A DNA stretch of 18,892 nucleotides from an uncultured Clostridia bacterium (lineage in GTDB: Bacteria > Bacillota > Clostridia > Oscillospirales > CAG-272): assembly GCA_945485605.1 (NCBI GenBank), contig CALYSG010000013.1, forward strand, positions 1 to 18,892, given 5' to 3'. Within the stretch, counting starts at the first letter, position 1. The number at the start of each line of letters is the position of its first letter. Position numbers and translations under genes: made by a program. Shown piece after piece: positions 1-4,891 of this stretch. The notes under the pieces were generated by a model. That model ran no database searches, was not told where the DNA came from, and worked only from the letters and a program-made list of their open reading frames with translations.

Positions 1-1
1 A

Positions 2-262
2 TCTGCTGCACATCTTATAATAGAATAGGATATGTCAGATAGATTTTAGAGAAGACAAATGGTTCGTTTAGAAAAAGAACAGGAAGAACCTTTAACTATT
101 TAGGATTTAGATAATGCTAATAATGGAGATGAAAAAGCTCAAAAAAAGATAATAGATGAGGCTCAGTCTCAACAAGATGAAGACCAAAAGAAGGCAACAG
201 AAGCTGCAAAATATTAGGTCTCTGAATAGGATATAGATGCGCATCAAAAACAAATAGATGAA
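2..262 (+). CDS. Partial TAG-recoded (phage-like) coding fragment, both ends missing
   Basis: This frame is open across the first ~87 codons only if TAG is sense. TAG codons lie at 26, 47, 101, 215 and 227, and there is no in-frame TAA or TGA even though the DNA is AT-rich. Read with TAG as Gln, it gives a charged, Gln/Glu/Asp/Lys-rich, helix-prone protein: pieces such as TIQDLDNAN, KYQVSEQDID and AHQKQIDEG are smooth around the TAG positions, and CAA and CAG are also used for Gln. Reassignment of TAG to Gln (genetic code 15) is known in crAss-like, Lak and other gut phages; ciliate-type codes would normally use TAA as well. The product is not recognised; the composition would suit the C-terminal tail of a virion protein, but that is a guess. 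The base composition changes sharply near 262, where the rhamnosidase-like gene begins in another frame. An ATG lies in frame at 59, but nothing shows that it is the start. Confidence 0.7.
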
Positions 263-272
263 GGGGCGCAGT
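256..272. other. Composition and reading-frame junction, probable chimeric join
   Basis: Left of about 262 the DNA is AT-rich and is coding in frame 2 with TAG as sense. Right of about 265 it is GC-richer and coding in frame 1 as a glycosidase that is clearly already inside its N-terminal domain. The last stop in the glycosidase frame is TGA at 259-261, which belongs to the left-hand sequence. The left-hand frame stays open by chance to 371. No inverted repeat, direct repeat or attachment-site-like sequence is visible at the join, so it does not look like transposition. An assembly or library chimera is the simplest explanation. The exact join cannot be placed to better than about 10 bases. 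Confidence 0.65.
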
Positions 273-2202
273 CTGTCCCGATGATTACGCCGAATTCCGA
301 CTCTCCTTCGCGGGAAGGTATGATGAAGCCTTTATACGCATTGCGGCGGGTACGGATTATACGGCAAGGCTGAACGGTGCTCTTATTTCATTCGGTCAGT
401 ATCAGGATTATCCTGAGCACAGAGTGTTCGATGAAATTAATATCGGGAAATATCTTGGCGACGGAAATAATATTATCGAAATCACCGTATGGCACCACGG
501 TATCGACAGCCAGACCGGTATCGGAGATTCGGCTTTTCTTATTGCGGAGATCGTCGGAGACGGCAGAGTGCTTGCGTTTACCTCACGATCCACCCCTTCG
601 CGACAGGCTAAGGGATATATCCCGCGTATCTGCCGAAGGATAACCTCACAGCTCGGACTTTCGTGGAATTACGACGCGAACAGCCCCGAGGCGGACTTTT
701 GCGAAAGCGTAACTGTCACACTGCCGATATGCGAGTGGGTAAAAAGGCCTATAGAAAAGCTCGTTCTCCGCAACTCTTGTGAGGGCAGGCTCGTGCGATC
801 GGGAGACTTTTTCTATTCACCTTCGACGGGGGATCGAGGCAAGGATATGTCTAAGGCTGTGCTTGACAGCGGCAACGGTGATGGCGAATATTTTATTTTT
901 GACCTCGGTAGTGAATTCGTCGGTTTTCCTTCATTCTCGTTTGAAGCCGGAGAGCCCTGCGAGGTCGCGATCGGCTGGGGCGAACACCTTGCCGACGGGA
1001 TCTGCCGCACGGGAGTGCGAGATTTTTGCTGTATGTATTATACGAAGGCGGGCAAGAATGAGTTTACTTCATATTTTCGTAGATTCGGTTGCAGGTATAT
1101 TCAGCTTTTCATAAAGTGCCGCGGTGTGAAGGATGTTTCACTATCCTTAATACCGGTAGAATACCCGCTTGAAAATAAGCCCTGCCGCTTTGAGTTGCGA
1201 AGAAGAGAGATCTACGAGACATGTCGCCGAACGCTCGTGTCATGTATGCACGATCATTACGAGGACTGCCCGTGGAGAGAGCAGGCACTCTATACCCTCG
1301 ATTCGAGGAATCAGATGCTTTGCGGCTACTATGCCTTCGGAGAATATTCTTTCGCCCGTGCTTCTCTTGAACTTATGTCGCGCGGAGTGAGAAAGGACGG
1401 ATTTATGCCGCTCTGCTTCCCGGCGGGGCTTGACCGCCCGATCCCGGTCTACACGCTCGCGTATTTTATACAGATGTACGAGTATGCACACTATTCGGGT
1501 GACCTTACTCTTGCAAAAGAGCTTTTTCCTTTGCTTGAGAGGCTTATGAAAAACTTCACCGATCGGCTCGACGGAGGACTTGTCGGAAGGATAAACGGAT
1601 TCTGGAATTTCTACGAATGGTCGCGGGGCATGGACGGCGGTTCGAAGGCTCCCGAGAACGAGAAGGAGGCTCCGCTGAATGCTTTTCTCGTCCTTGCGCT
1701 GGAGGCTATGGAGAAGATCTGTGACCTTCTCGGCAAAGACAGCAAAACCTACCGCGAAACGGCAGAGCGCGTAAGATTTGCGATCGGTGAGAGATTCTAT
1801 AATGAAGAAGTCTGCCTTTTCGAATCGTTTGAAGCGAGGGAACGAGGAACTTATTCGGTTCTGACAAATTCGCTCTGTCTGCTCTGCGGTGCGGCGGAAG
1901 GGAAGCGCAAAGGGAAAATATTTGAGCTGCTTGCCGCAAACGGAGATATTTCGGGTGTTGACACCGTGCCCGATACGCTCGCTATGACCTCTTTCAGGTA
2001 CGACGCGTTGATAAAAGAGGATAAGGAAAGATTTTCGCCCGTGATACTTTCCGAGATAGACAGAGTATACGGCGGAATGCTTGATCGCGGAGCCACGACC
2101 TTCTTTGAGACGGTCAAGGGCGAATCCGATTTCGGCGGGGCAGGATCGCTCTGCCACGGTTGGTCTGCGCTACCTATATATTATTATGAAATACTTTTAT
2201 GA
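262..2202 (+). CDS. Alpha-L-rhamnosidase-like glycosidase (GH78-type six-hairpin), 5'-truncated
   Basis: Probably hydrolyses terminal alpha-L-rhamnosyl or related residues from plant or microbial glycans. A GTG at 424 could be called as a start, but the same frame continues upstream with convincing family sequence (CPDDYAEFR, DYTARLNGALISFGQY) to about 265, so 424 is an artefact and the true start lies in DNA absent from this window. The remaining ~645 codons hold a beta-rich N-terminal domain (GNNIIEITVWHHG near the visible start) and an alpha/alpha-barrel catalytic domain. Counting from codon 424, EDCPWREQALYTLD (280-293) has D281, E286 and D293 spaced like the acidic residues reported for Bacillus RhaB, and GATTFFE (E562) matches the conserved general-base motif. 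No signal peptide can be judged because the start is missing. The PHP gene begins 15 bases after the stop, so the two are probably co-transcribed. Substrate specificity is uncertain. Confidence 0.8.
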   Translation, partial: RGAVCPDDYAEFRLSFAGRYDEAFIRIAAGTDYTARLNGALISFGQYQDYPEHRVFDEINIGKYLGDGNNIIEITVWHHGIDSQTGIGDSAFLIAEIVGDGRVLAFTSRSTPSRQAKGYIPRICRRITSQLGLSWNYDANSPEADFCESVTVTLPICEWVKRPIEKLVLRNSCEGRLVRSGDFFYSPSTGDRGKDMSKAVLDSGNGDGEYFIFDLGSEFVGFPSFSFEAGEPCEVAIGWGEHLADGICRTGVRDFCCMYYTKAGKNEFTSYFRRFGCRYIQLFIKCRGVKDVSLSLIPVEYPLENKPCRFELRRREIYETCRRTLVSCMHDHYEDCPWREQALYTLDSRNQMLCGYYAFGEYSFARASLELMSRGVRKDGFMPLCFPAGLDRPIPVYTLAYFIQMYEYAHYSGDLTLAKELFPLLERLMKNFTDRLDGGLVGRINGFWNFYEWSRGMDGGSKAPENEKEAPLNAFLVLALEAMEKICDLLGKDSKTYRETAERVRFAIGERFYNEEVCLFESFEARERGTYSVLTNSLCLLCGAAEGKRKGKIFELLAANGDISGVDTVPDTLAMTSFRYDALIKEDKERFSPVILSEIDRVYGGMLDRGATTFFETVKGESDFGGAGSLCHGWSALPIYYYEILL

Positions 2203-2217
2203 AAGAGAGATAGAGTT

Positions 2218-3276
2218 ATGAAAAATGTACTTATTCCCGAAGCAGGTAACGGAATGAACTTTTACCGTGCTAACCTTCACTGCCACACGACGATCTCGGA
2301 CGGAAAAAAGACTCCGGAAGAGGTAAAGGAAATGTACACGGAGCAGGGTTATTCGGTCGTAGCCTACACCGATCACAATGTGCTCATACCGCACGACGAT
2401 CTGACAGATGAAAATTTCGTTGCGCTGAACGGTTATGAGCTGAACATCAACGATCCTTTCAAATATCATGCCCCGAAAAGAAAGACCTGCCATGTAAACT
2501 TCATAGCCCTTGAGCAGGACAACGTAACCGATGTCTGCTACCACCGCACGGCGTATGCCAAGGGAAACGCAAAGCTCTACCGCGATCAGGTAAAACATGA
2601 CCCTGACGCTCCCGATTATGTGAGAGTATATTCGGGTGACGGTGTGTCCGATCTTATAGCAAGGGGAAGGAATGCGGGATTCTTCGTGACCTATAATCAC
2701 CCGACCTGGTCGCTCGAATCATATCCGGATTATTCGAACTACAACGGAATGAATGCGATGGAGATCATGAATTTCGGTTGCTTTAACCAAGGATATGATG
2801 ACGACAACGGAAGAGTCTACGACGACCTTCTCAATCAAGGTAAGAAGGTCTTCTGCCTTGCGACTGATGACAACCATAACAGATACCCCGACGGAGATCC
2901 GCTAAACGATTCCTTTGGCGGATATACTATGATATTCGCGCCGAAGCTCGAATACAGAGAGATAACGAAGGCGCTCGAAGCAGGACACTTTTATTCGGTG
3001 CAGGGAACGACCTCTAAGAGAGGACCGGAATTTGTGTCTCTTGAATATGAGAACGGCAAGGTCTTTGTCCGAACGACCGGTGTCAGGAAGATAAACCTTA
3101 TATCTTGCGCAAGGTGCAAGGATCGTATGGTGGTCGCTGCCGACGGCGAGACGGTAAATTCCGCCGAATTCGTTCTTAAAGAGGACGAGGTCTGGTTCAG
3201 GATCGTCGCAACCGATTGGGAGGGAAACAAGGCATATTCCAACGCTTACTTCGTAAAAGAACTTGACAAAAAATAA
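2218..3276 (+). CDS. PHP-domain metal-dependent phosphoesterase-like protein
   Basis: A 352-residue member of the polymerase-and-histidinol-phosphatase superfamily, which uses a cluster of two or three metals to hydrolyse phosphoesters. The visible metal ligands are H21 and H23 (LHCHTTISDG), D52 and H53 (YTDHN), E74 (GYELNI), H161 (YNHPTW) and D218/H220 (ATDDNHN). Residues ~1-260 form the PHP barrel. Residues ~265-350 are a beta-rich C-terminal extension containing Arg/Cys-rich and aromatic strands. There is no signal peptide, so it is probably cytoplasmic. The start is ATG at 2218, with a GAAAGAGAG purine tract ahead of it and the stop of the glycosidase 15 bases upstream; pairing with a glycosidase suggests a carbohydrate-related substrate (inference). 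It ends at a convergent terminator. The true substrate cannot be read from the sequence. Confidence 0.8.
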   Translation: MKNVLIPEAGNGMNFYRANLHCHTTISDGKKTPEEVKEMYTEQGYSVVAYTDHNVLIPHDDLTDENFVALNGYELNINDPFKYHAPKRKTCHVNFIALEQDNVTDVCYHRTAYAKGNAKLYRDQVKHDPDAPDYVRVYSGDGVSDLIARGRNAGFFVTYNHPTWSLESYPDYSNYNGMNAMEIMNFGCFNQGYDDDNGRVYDDLLNQGKKVFCLATDDNHNRYPDGDPLNDSFGGYTMIFAPKLEYREITKALEAGHFYSVQGTTSKRGPEFVSLEYENGKVFVRTTGVRKINLISCARCKDRMVVAADGETVNSAEFVLKEDEVWFRIVATDWEGNKAYSNAYFVKELDKK

Positions 3277-3289
3277 AATAAAAACGACG

Positions 3290-3316
3290 AAGCCCCCGCT
3301 GTCAGCGGAGGCTTTG
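3290..3316. terminator. Bidirectional terminator between the PHP and HAD-IIA genes
   Basis: An 11-bp stem (3290-3300 with 3304-3314) has one C-A mismatch and a 3-base loop. It is followed by TTTG-TT on the plus strand and by a T-rich stretch (3274-3290 read on the minus strand). It can end both converging transcripts. The hairpin overlaps the stop codon and last codons of the HAD-IIA gene. Confidence 0.75.
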
Positions 3317-4111
3317 TTCTGCTTTATAGGTTGCCGGTATGACACCCACACCGTCAATAATAAGGCGAGGGCGATAAGGAAAGCGTCGGCATTCCTCAAC
3401 GGTCGATACCCCCGAAAGCACGAGGACGGTATCAAGCCCCGATTCGATTCCCGCGACTATGTCGGTATCCATCCTGTCGCCGATTATGACAGCCTCCGCC
3501 GAATGAACGCCGAGCATCTTTATACCCGTTCGCATCATGAGAGGGTTCGGCTTGCCGACATAGTAAGCCTGCTTTCCGGTTGCAAGCTCGATCGGCGCGA
3601 GGAAGGCACGACAGGCGGGTACTATACCGTCCTCGGTCGGACCCGTGAGGTCGTAGTTTGTCCCGATCAGCTTCGCACCGGCGTTGACGAGCCTTATCGC
3701 CTTCGTGATGACGTCAAGGCCGTAGCCCCTATCCTCACCGACGACGACATATTCGGGGTTCACATCATTGTAGGTTATTCCGGCGTCGTAAAGTGCGTTC
3801 TGTATCCCGTGCTCTCCGATGACGAAAGCCGAACAGCCGGGTGACTGCGACGACAGAAAGCGCGCGGTTGCGAGCGCACTCGTGTAAAAGTGCGACTCGT
3901 CGACCTCAAGCCCCATACGTTCGAGCTTCTGCTGAAGCTCTCGCGGCGTGTACTGCGCGGAGTTTGTCATAAACAGGAATTCCTTGCCGGTCTCCTTTAG
4001 CCAGTCAAGAAATTCTCTTACACCGGGTAGCAGTAGGTTGCCGTGGTATATCACACCGTCCATGTCGCATATAAAGCCCTTCTTATCAAAAAGCTGTTCC
4101 AAAAAGCTCAC
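3302..4111 (-). CDS. HAD-IIA family phosphatase (NagD-like)
   Basis: A 269-residue haloacid-dehalogenase superfamily hydrolase of subclass IIA, predicted to dephosphorylate small sugar or nucleotide phosphates in the cytoplasm. The four HAD motifs are intact: nucleophile D16 and acid/base D18 in CDMDGVI, T49 in MTNS, K187 in VGKPNP, and the metal-binding GDRMDTD at 211-217. The C2-type cap lies between motifs II and III, including GIVPACRAFLAPIE (162-175), typical of NagD/AraL/glycerol-phosphate phosphatase relatives. The longest start is GTG at 4111, but its ribosome site is poor. TTG at 4102, preceded by GGTGAG, is an attractive alternative and gives the N-terminus MEQLFDKKGFICD. The start region lies in the arm of an inverted repeat. 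The XRE gene lies upstream on the same strand, separated by a terminator. The physiological substrate is unknown. Confidence 0.88.
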   Translation of the reverse strand: MSFLEQLFDKKGFICDMDGVIYHGNLLLPGVREFLDWLKETGKEFLFMTNSAQYTPRELQQKLERMGLEVDESHFYTSALATARFLSSQSPGCSAFVIGEHGIQNALYDAGITYNDVNPEYVVVGEDRGYGLDVITKAIRLVNAGAKLIGTNYDLTGPTEDGIVPACRAFLAPIELATGKQAYYVGKPNPLMMRTGIKMLGVHSAEAVIIGDRMDTDIVAGIESGLDTVLVLSGVSTVEECRRFPYRPRLIIDGVGVIPATYKAEQSLR

Positions 4112-4154
4112 CCGCCGATCTGTTTTTTATTATTATTGTCTTTTTACGGCGGGT
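4110..4154 (-). promoter_or_regulatory. Inverted repeat covering the HAD-IIA translation start
   Basis: A perfect 8-bp inverted repeat (ACCCGCCG and CGGCGGGT on the mRNA strand, at plus positions 4147-4154 and 4110-4117) flanks a 29-base loop made almost only of A and T. The downstream arm contains the GGGTG that forms part of the GTG start or the ribosome site of the HAD-IIA gene, so folding of the mRNA would hide the translation start. There is no T-run after it, so it is not a typical terminator. Function is inferred from position only. Confidence 0.45.
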
Positions 4155-4164
4155 TGATACGGAA

Positions 4165-4198
4165 AATAAGACGGCAGTTGCCTGCCGCCTTATTTTTT
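4165..4198. terminator. Terminator after the XRE gene, usable in both directions
   Basis: A ~13-bp stem (AATAAGGCGGCAG with CTGCCGTCTTATT on the minus strand, one G-T pair) has a GCAA loop. It follows and overlaps the TAA stop of the XRE gene and is followed by TTTT on the minus strand. On the plus strand TATTTTTTG follows the stem, so it may also block any plus-strand transcript running towards the promoter region. Confidence 0.75.
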
Positions 4199-4444
4199 GT
4201 CGGGTCTGATCTCAAAAAGGGACTCGATCCCGACGCCGAGCACCTCGGCTATCGCAAAAAGCTCGATGTCTGTGACCGTGCGCGTCATATCCTCGATCCT
4301 CGAGACAGAGCCGCGGCATACATAAACACCGAGAAGCTCGAGCCTGTTTGAAAGAGCCTGCTGACTTAAATTTCTCTCTTTTCTCAGACGCTTGAGGTTT
4401 GCGCCGATCAGATTCATTTTTTCACCGTCAATTATTCTCGCCAT
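4190..4444 (-). CDS. Small XRE-family helix-turn-helix regulator
   Basis: An 84-residue DNA-binding protein of the Cro/C1 (XRE) type consisting of essentially one domain. The HTH core is NLKRLRKERNLSQQALSNRL followed by a CRGSVSRIE recognition region; the C-terminus DIELFAIAEVLGVGIESLF is typical of the fold. An upstream ATG at 4492 is possible, but the start at 4444 is preferred: it has GGAAGGA at 4451-4457, six bases away, and it keeps the upstream DNA free for regulatory sites. It is transcribed away from the exporter leader. The two TGTC-N9-GACA inverted repeats at 4475 and 4524 lie in the divergent promoter region, so this protein is the obvious candidate to bind them, repressing itself and the exporter (inference). 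No ligand domain is visible. Confidence 0.85.
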   Translation of the reverse strand: MARIIDGEKMNLIGANLKRLRKERNLSQQALSNRLELLGVYVCRGSVSRIEDMTRTVTDIELFAIAEVLGVGIESLFEIRPDKK

Positions 4445-4474
4445 ATCCGATCCTTCCGATAATAATTTCACAAA

Positions 4475-4491
4475 TGTCTTGACATGAGACA
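4475..4491. promoter_or_regulatory. Putative operator 1 (TGTC-N9-GACA)
   Basis: A 17-bp inverted repeat with TGTCT/AGACA arms. It completely covers the -35 box (4479-4484) of the rightward promoter P1 and lies 31 bases upstream of the XRE start. A second site of the same design and length lies at 4524. Binding here would block P1 and probably affect XRE expression. Confidence 0.55.
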
Positions 4492-4507
4492 ATTATTATG
4501 ATATACT
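4479..4507 (+). promoter_or_regulatory. Sigma-70 promoter P1, upstream of the exporter operon
   Basis: The -35 TTGACA (4479-4484, perfect) and -10 TATACT (4502-4507, five of six) are separated by 17 bases. The predicted start lies near 4514. It points to the exporter leader, and there is no clear terminator before the second promoter. Its -35 box is inside putative operator 1. Confidence 0.75.
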
Positions 4508-4523
4508 TTTTTCTGCCGTATAA

Positions 4524-4540
4524 TGTCCTATGACAGGACA
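4524..4540. promoter_or_regulatory. Putative operator 2 (TGTC-N9-GACA)
   Basis: A 17-bp inverted repeat with TGTCCT/AGGACA arms, of the same length and outer half-sites as operator 1. The centres are 49 bp apart (4483 and 4532), close to 4.7 helical turns. It sits just downstream of the predicted P1 start, a normal place for a repressor site. As RNA it could also form a short hairpin, but it has no T-run. Confidence 0.5.
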
Positions 4541-4658
4541 AAACATTACAAAGCCGCAGGAAGGATCTTCGTTTCCGGAAAAATATTTCTTGGGTTCAGG
4601 TAACATTTCGCCTTTTTTACAGACTATCTTATTGCAGGCAAAAAAAGTGCAAAAATTG

Positions 4659-4687
4659 TTGACAAACCTTTTTTCTTTTGATATAAT
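4659..4687 (+). promoter_or_regulatory. Perfect-consensus sigma-70 promoter P2 of the exporter operon
   Basis: TTGACA (4659-4664) and TATAAT (4682-4687) are separated by exactly 17 bases, so both boxes match the consensus fully. The predicted start is near 4694, so the transcript begins only a few bases before the first copy of the 14-nt repeat. Such a strong promoter in front of a terminator fits control by attenuation rather than by promoter strength. Confidence 0.88.
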
Positions 4688-4698
4688 GCATATACAAG

Positions 4699-4712
4699 CC
4701 GTGCGGCGGTGT
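4699..4712 (+). repeat. 14-nt leader repeat, copy 1
   Basis: CCGTGCGGCGGTGT, identical to 4828-4841. It lies at the very 5' end of the P2 transcript. Because copy 2 supplies the 5' arm of the attenuator, this copy could pair with the attenuator's 3' arm (4857-4865) instead, forming an alternative, long-range structure that would enclose the leader peptide. Confidence 0.75.
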
Positions 4713-4752
4713 CTGTGTGGCTGAAAAAATAAAAAGAAAGGAGGCTGTCCAA

Positions 4753-4818
4753 ATGAAATACACCTTGAGGAAGAGATTTGCATATCATCGCAGTCGGGCA
4801 GCCGCTTTCGTGGGCTGA
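4753..4818 (+). CDS. Exporter leader peptide (21 codons)
   Basis: A short open frame, ATG to TGA, with an excellent ribosome site (AAAGGAGG, eight bases before the ATG). It encodes a basic 21-residue peptide beginning MKYTLRKRF, with 6 Arg/Lys and an Ala-rich C-terminus. It lies between the perfect promoter P2 and the attenuator hairpin that precedes the exporter genes, the position of leader peptides used in ribosome-mediated attenuation, as reported for BmrB ahead of bmrC-bmrD in Bacillus subtilis. The codons from 4794 to the stop overlap a hairpin (TCGG/CCGA and CAGCC/GGGCTG-type pairing, 4794-4822), so ribosome position should change RNA folding. No similarity to a named peptide is claimed. 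The sequence is not rich in one amino acid, which favours a drug- or translation-sensing leader over an amino-acid-sensing one (inference). Confidence 0.7.
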   Translation: MKYTLRKRFAYHRSRAAAFVG

Positions 4819-4822
4819 CCGA
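4794..4822 (+). promoter_or_regulatory. Leader hairpin overlapping the end of the leader peptide
   Basis: A stem of 4 bp plus 5 bp separated by one G-A mismatch, with a ~9-base loop, covers codons 15-21 and the stop codon of the leader peptide. A translating ribosome would melt it; a stalled or absent one would allow it. It could act as a pause hairpin or take part in the terminator/antiterminator choice. Confidence 0.5.
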
Positions 4823-4827
4823 ATATT

Positions 4828-4841
4828 CCGTGCGGCGGTGT
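4828..4841 (+). repeat. 14-nt leader repeat, copy 2
   Basis: CCGTGCGGCGGTGT, identical to 4699-4712, 129 bases downstream. Its last nine bases form the 5' arm of the attenuator stem. Confidence 0.75.
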
Positions 4842-4872
4842 GCGCTTATTTAGGGTACACCGCCGATTTTTT
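4833..4872 (+). terminator. Intrinsic terminator acting as attenuator ahead of the exporter genes
   Basis: An 11-bp stem (4833-4843 with 4855-4865, including nine perfect GC-rich pairs CGGCGGTGT/ACACCGCCG and one G-T) has an 11-base loop and is followed by A and six T (4867-4872). It ends 19 bases before the exporter start codon and after promoters P1 and P2. As no promoter fits in the remaining gap, exporter expression must come from readthrough of this terminator. Confidence 0.85.
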
Positions 4873-4891
4873 ATACTTAAAAGGAGACATA

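Noticed and set aside
2..262. Degraded pseudogene as the explanation of the first 262 bases
   Set aside because: Random decay would also give TAA, TGA and frameshifts; only TAG is seen, in one continuous frame with sensible protein composition.
424..426. GTG as the start of the glycosidase gene
   Set aside because: Strong family sequence continues in the same frame upstream to ~265 and there is no ribosome site; the gene is truncated at 5', not started here.
1240..2157. 305-codon minus-strand open frame opposite the glycosidase
   Set aside because: A shadow of the GC-rich coding strand: no recognisable domain, and the opposite frame has conserved catalytic motifs.
4445..4492. Longer XRE start at 4492
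   Set aside because: It would put operator 1 inside the coding region; the GGAAGGA site six bases from 4444 supports the shorter form.
4508..4658. Terminator or riboswitch between promoters P1 and P2
   Set aside because: Only weak short inverted repeats without a T-run were found; nothing matches a riboswitch core I know.
4530..4724. 64-codon plus-strand open frame in the exporter leader region
   Set aside because: No ribosome site, spans promoter P2 and an operator arm, no family-like sequence.
4778..4891. N-terminal extension of exporter subunit 1 from ATG 4778
   Set aside because: It would run through the attenuator hairpin and T-run; the AAAAGGAG site and a normal N-terminus favour 4892.
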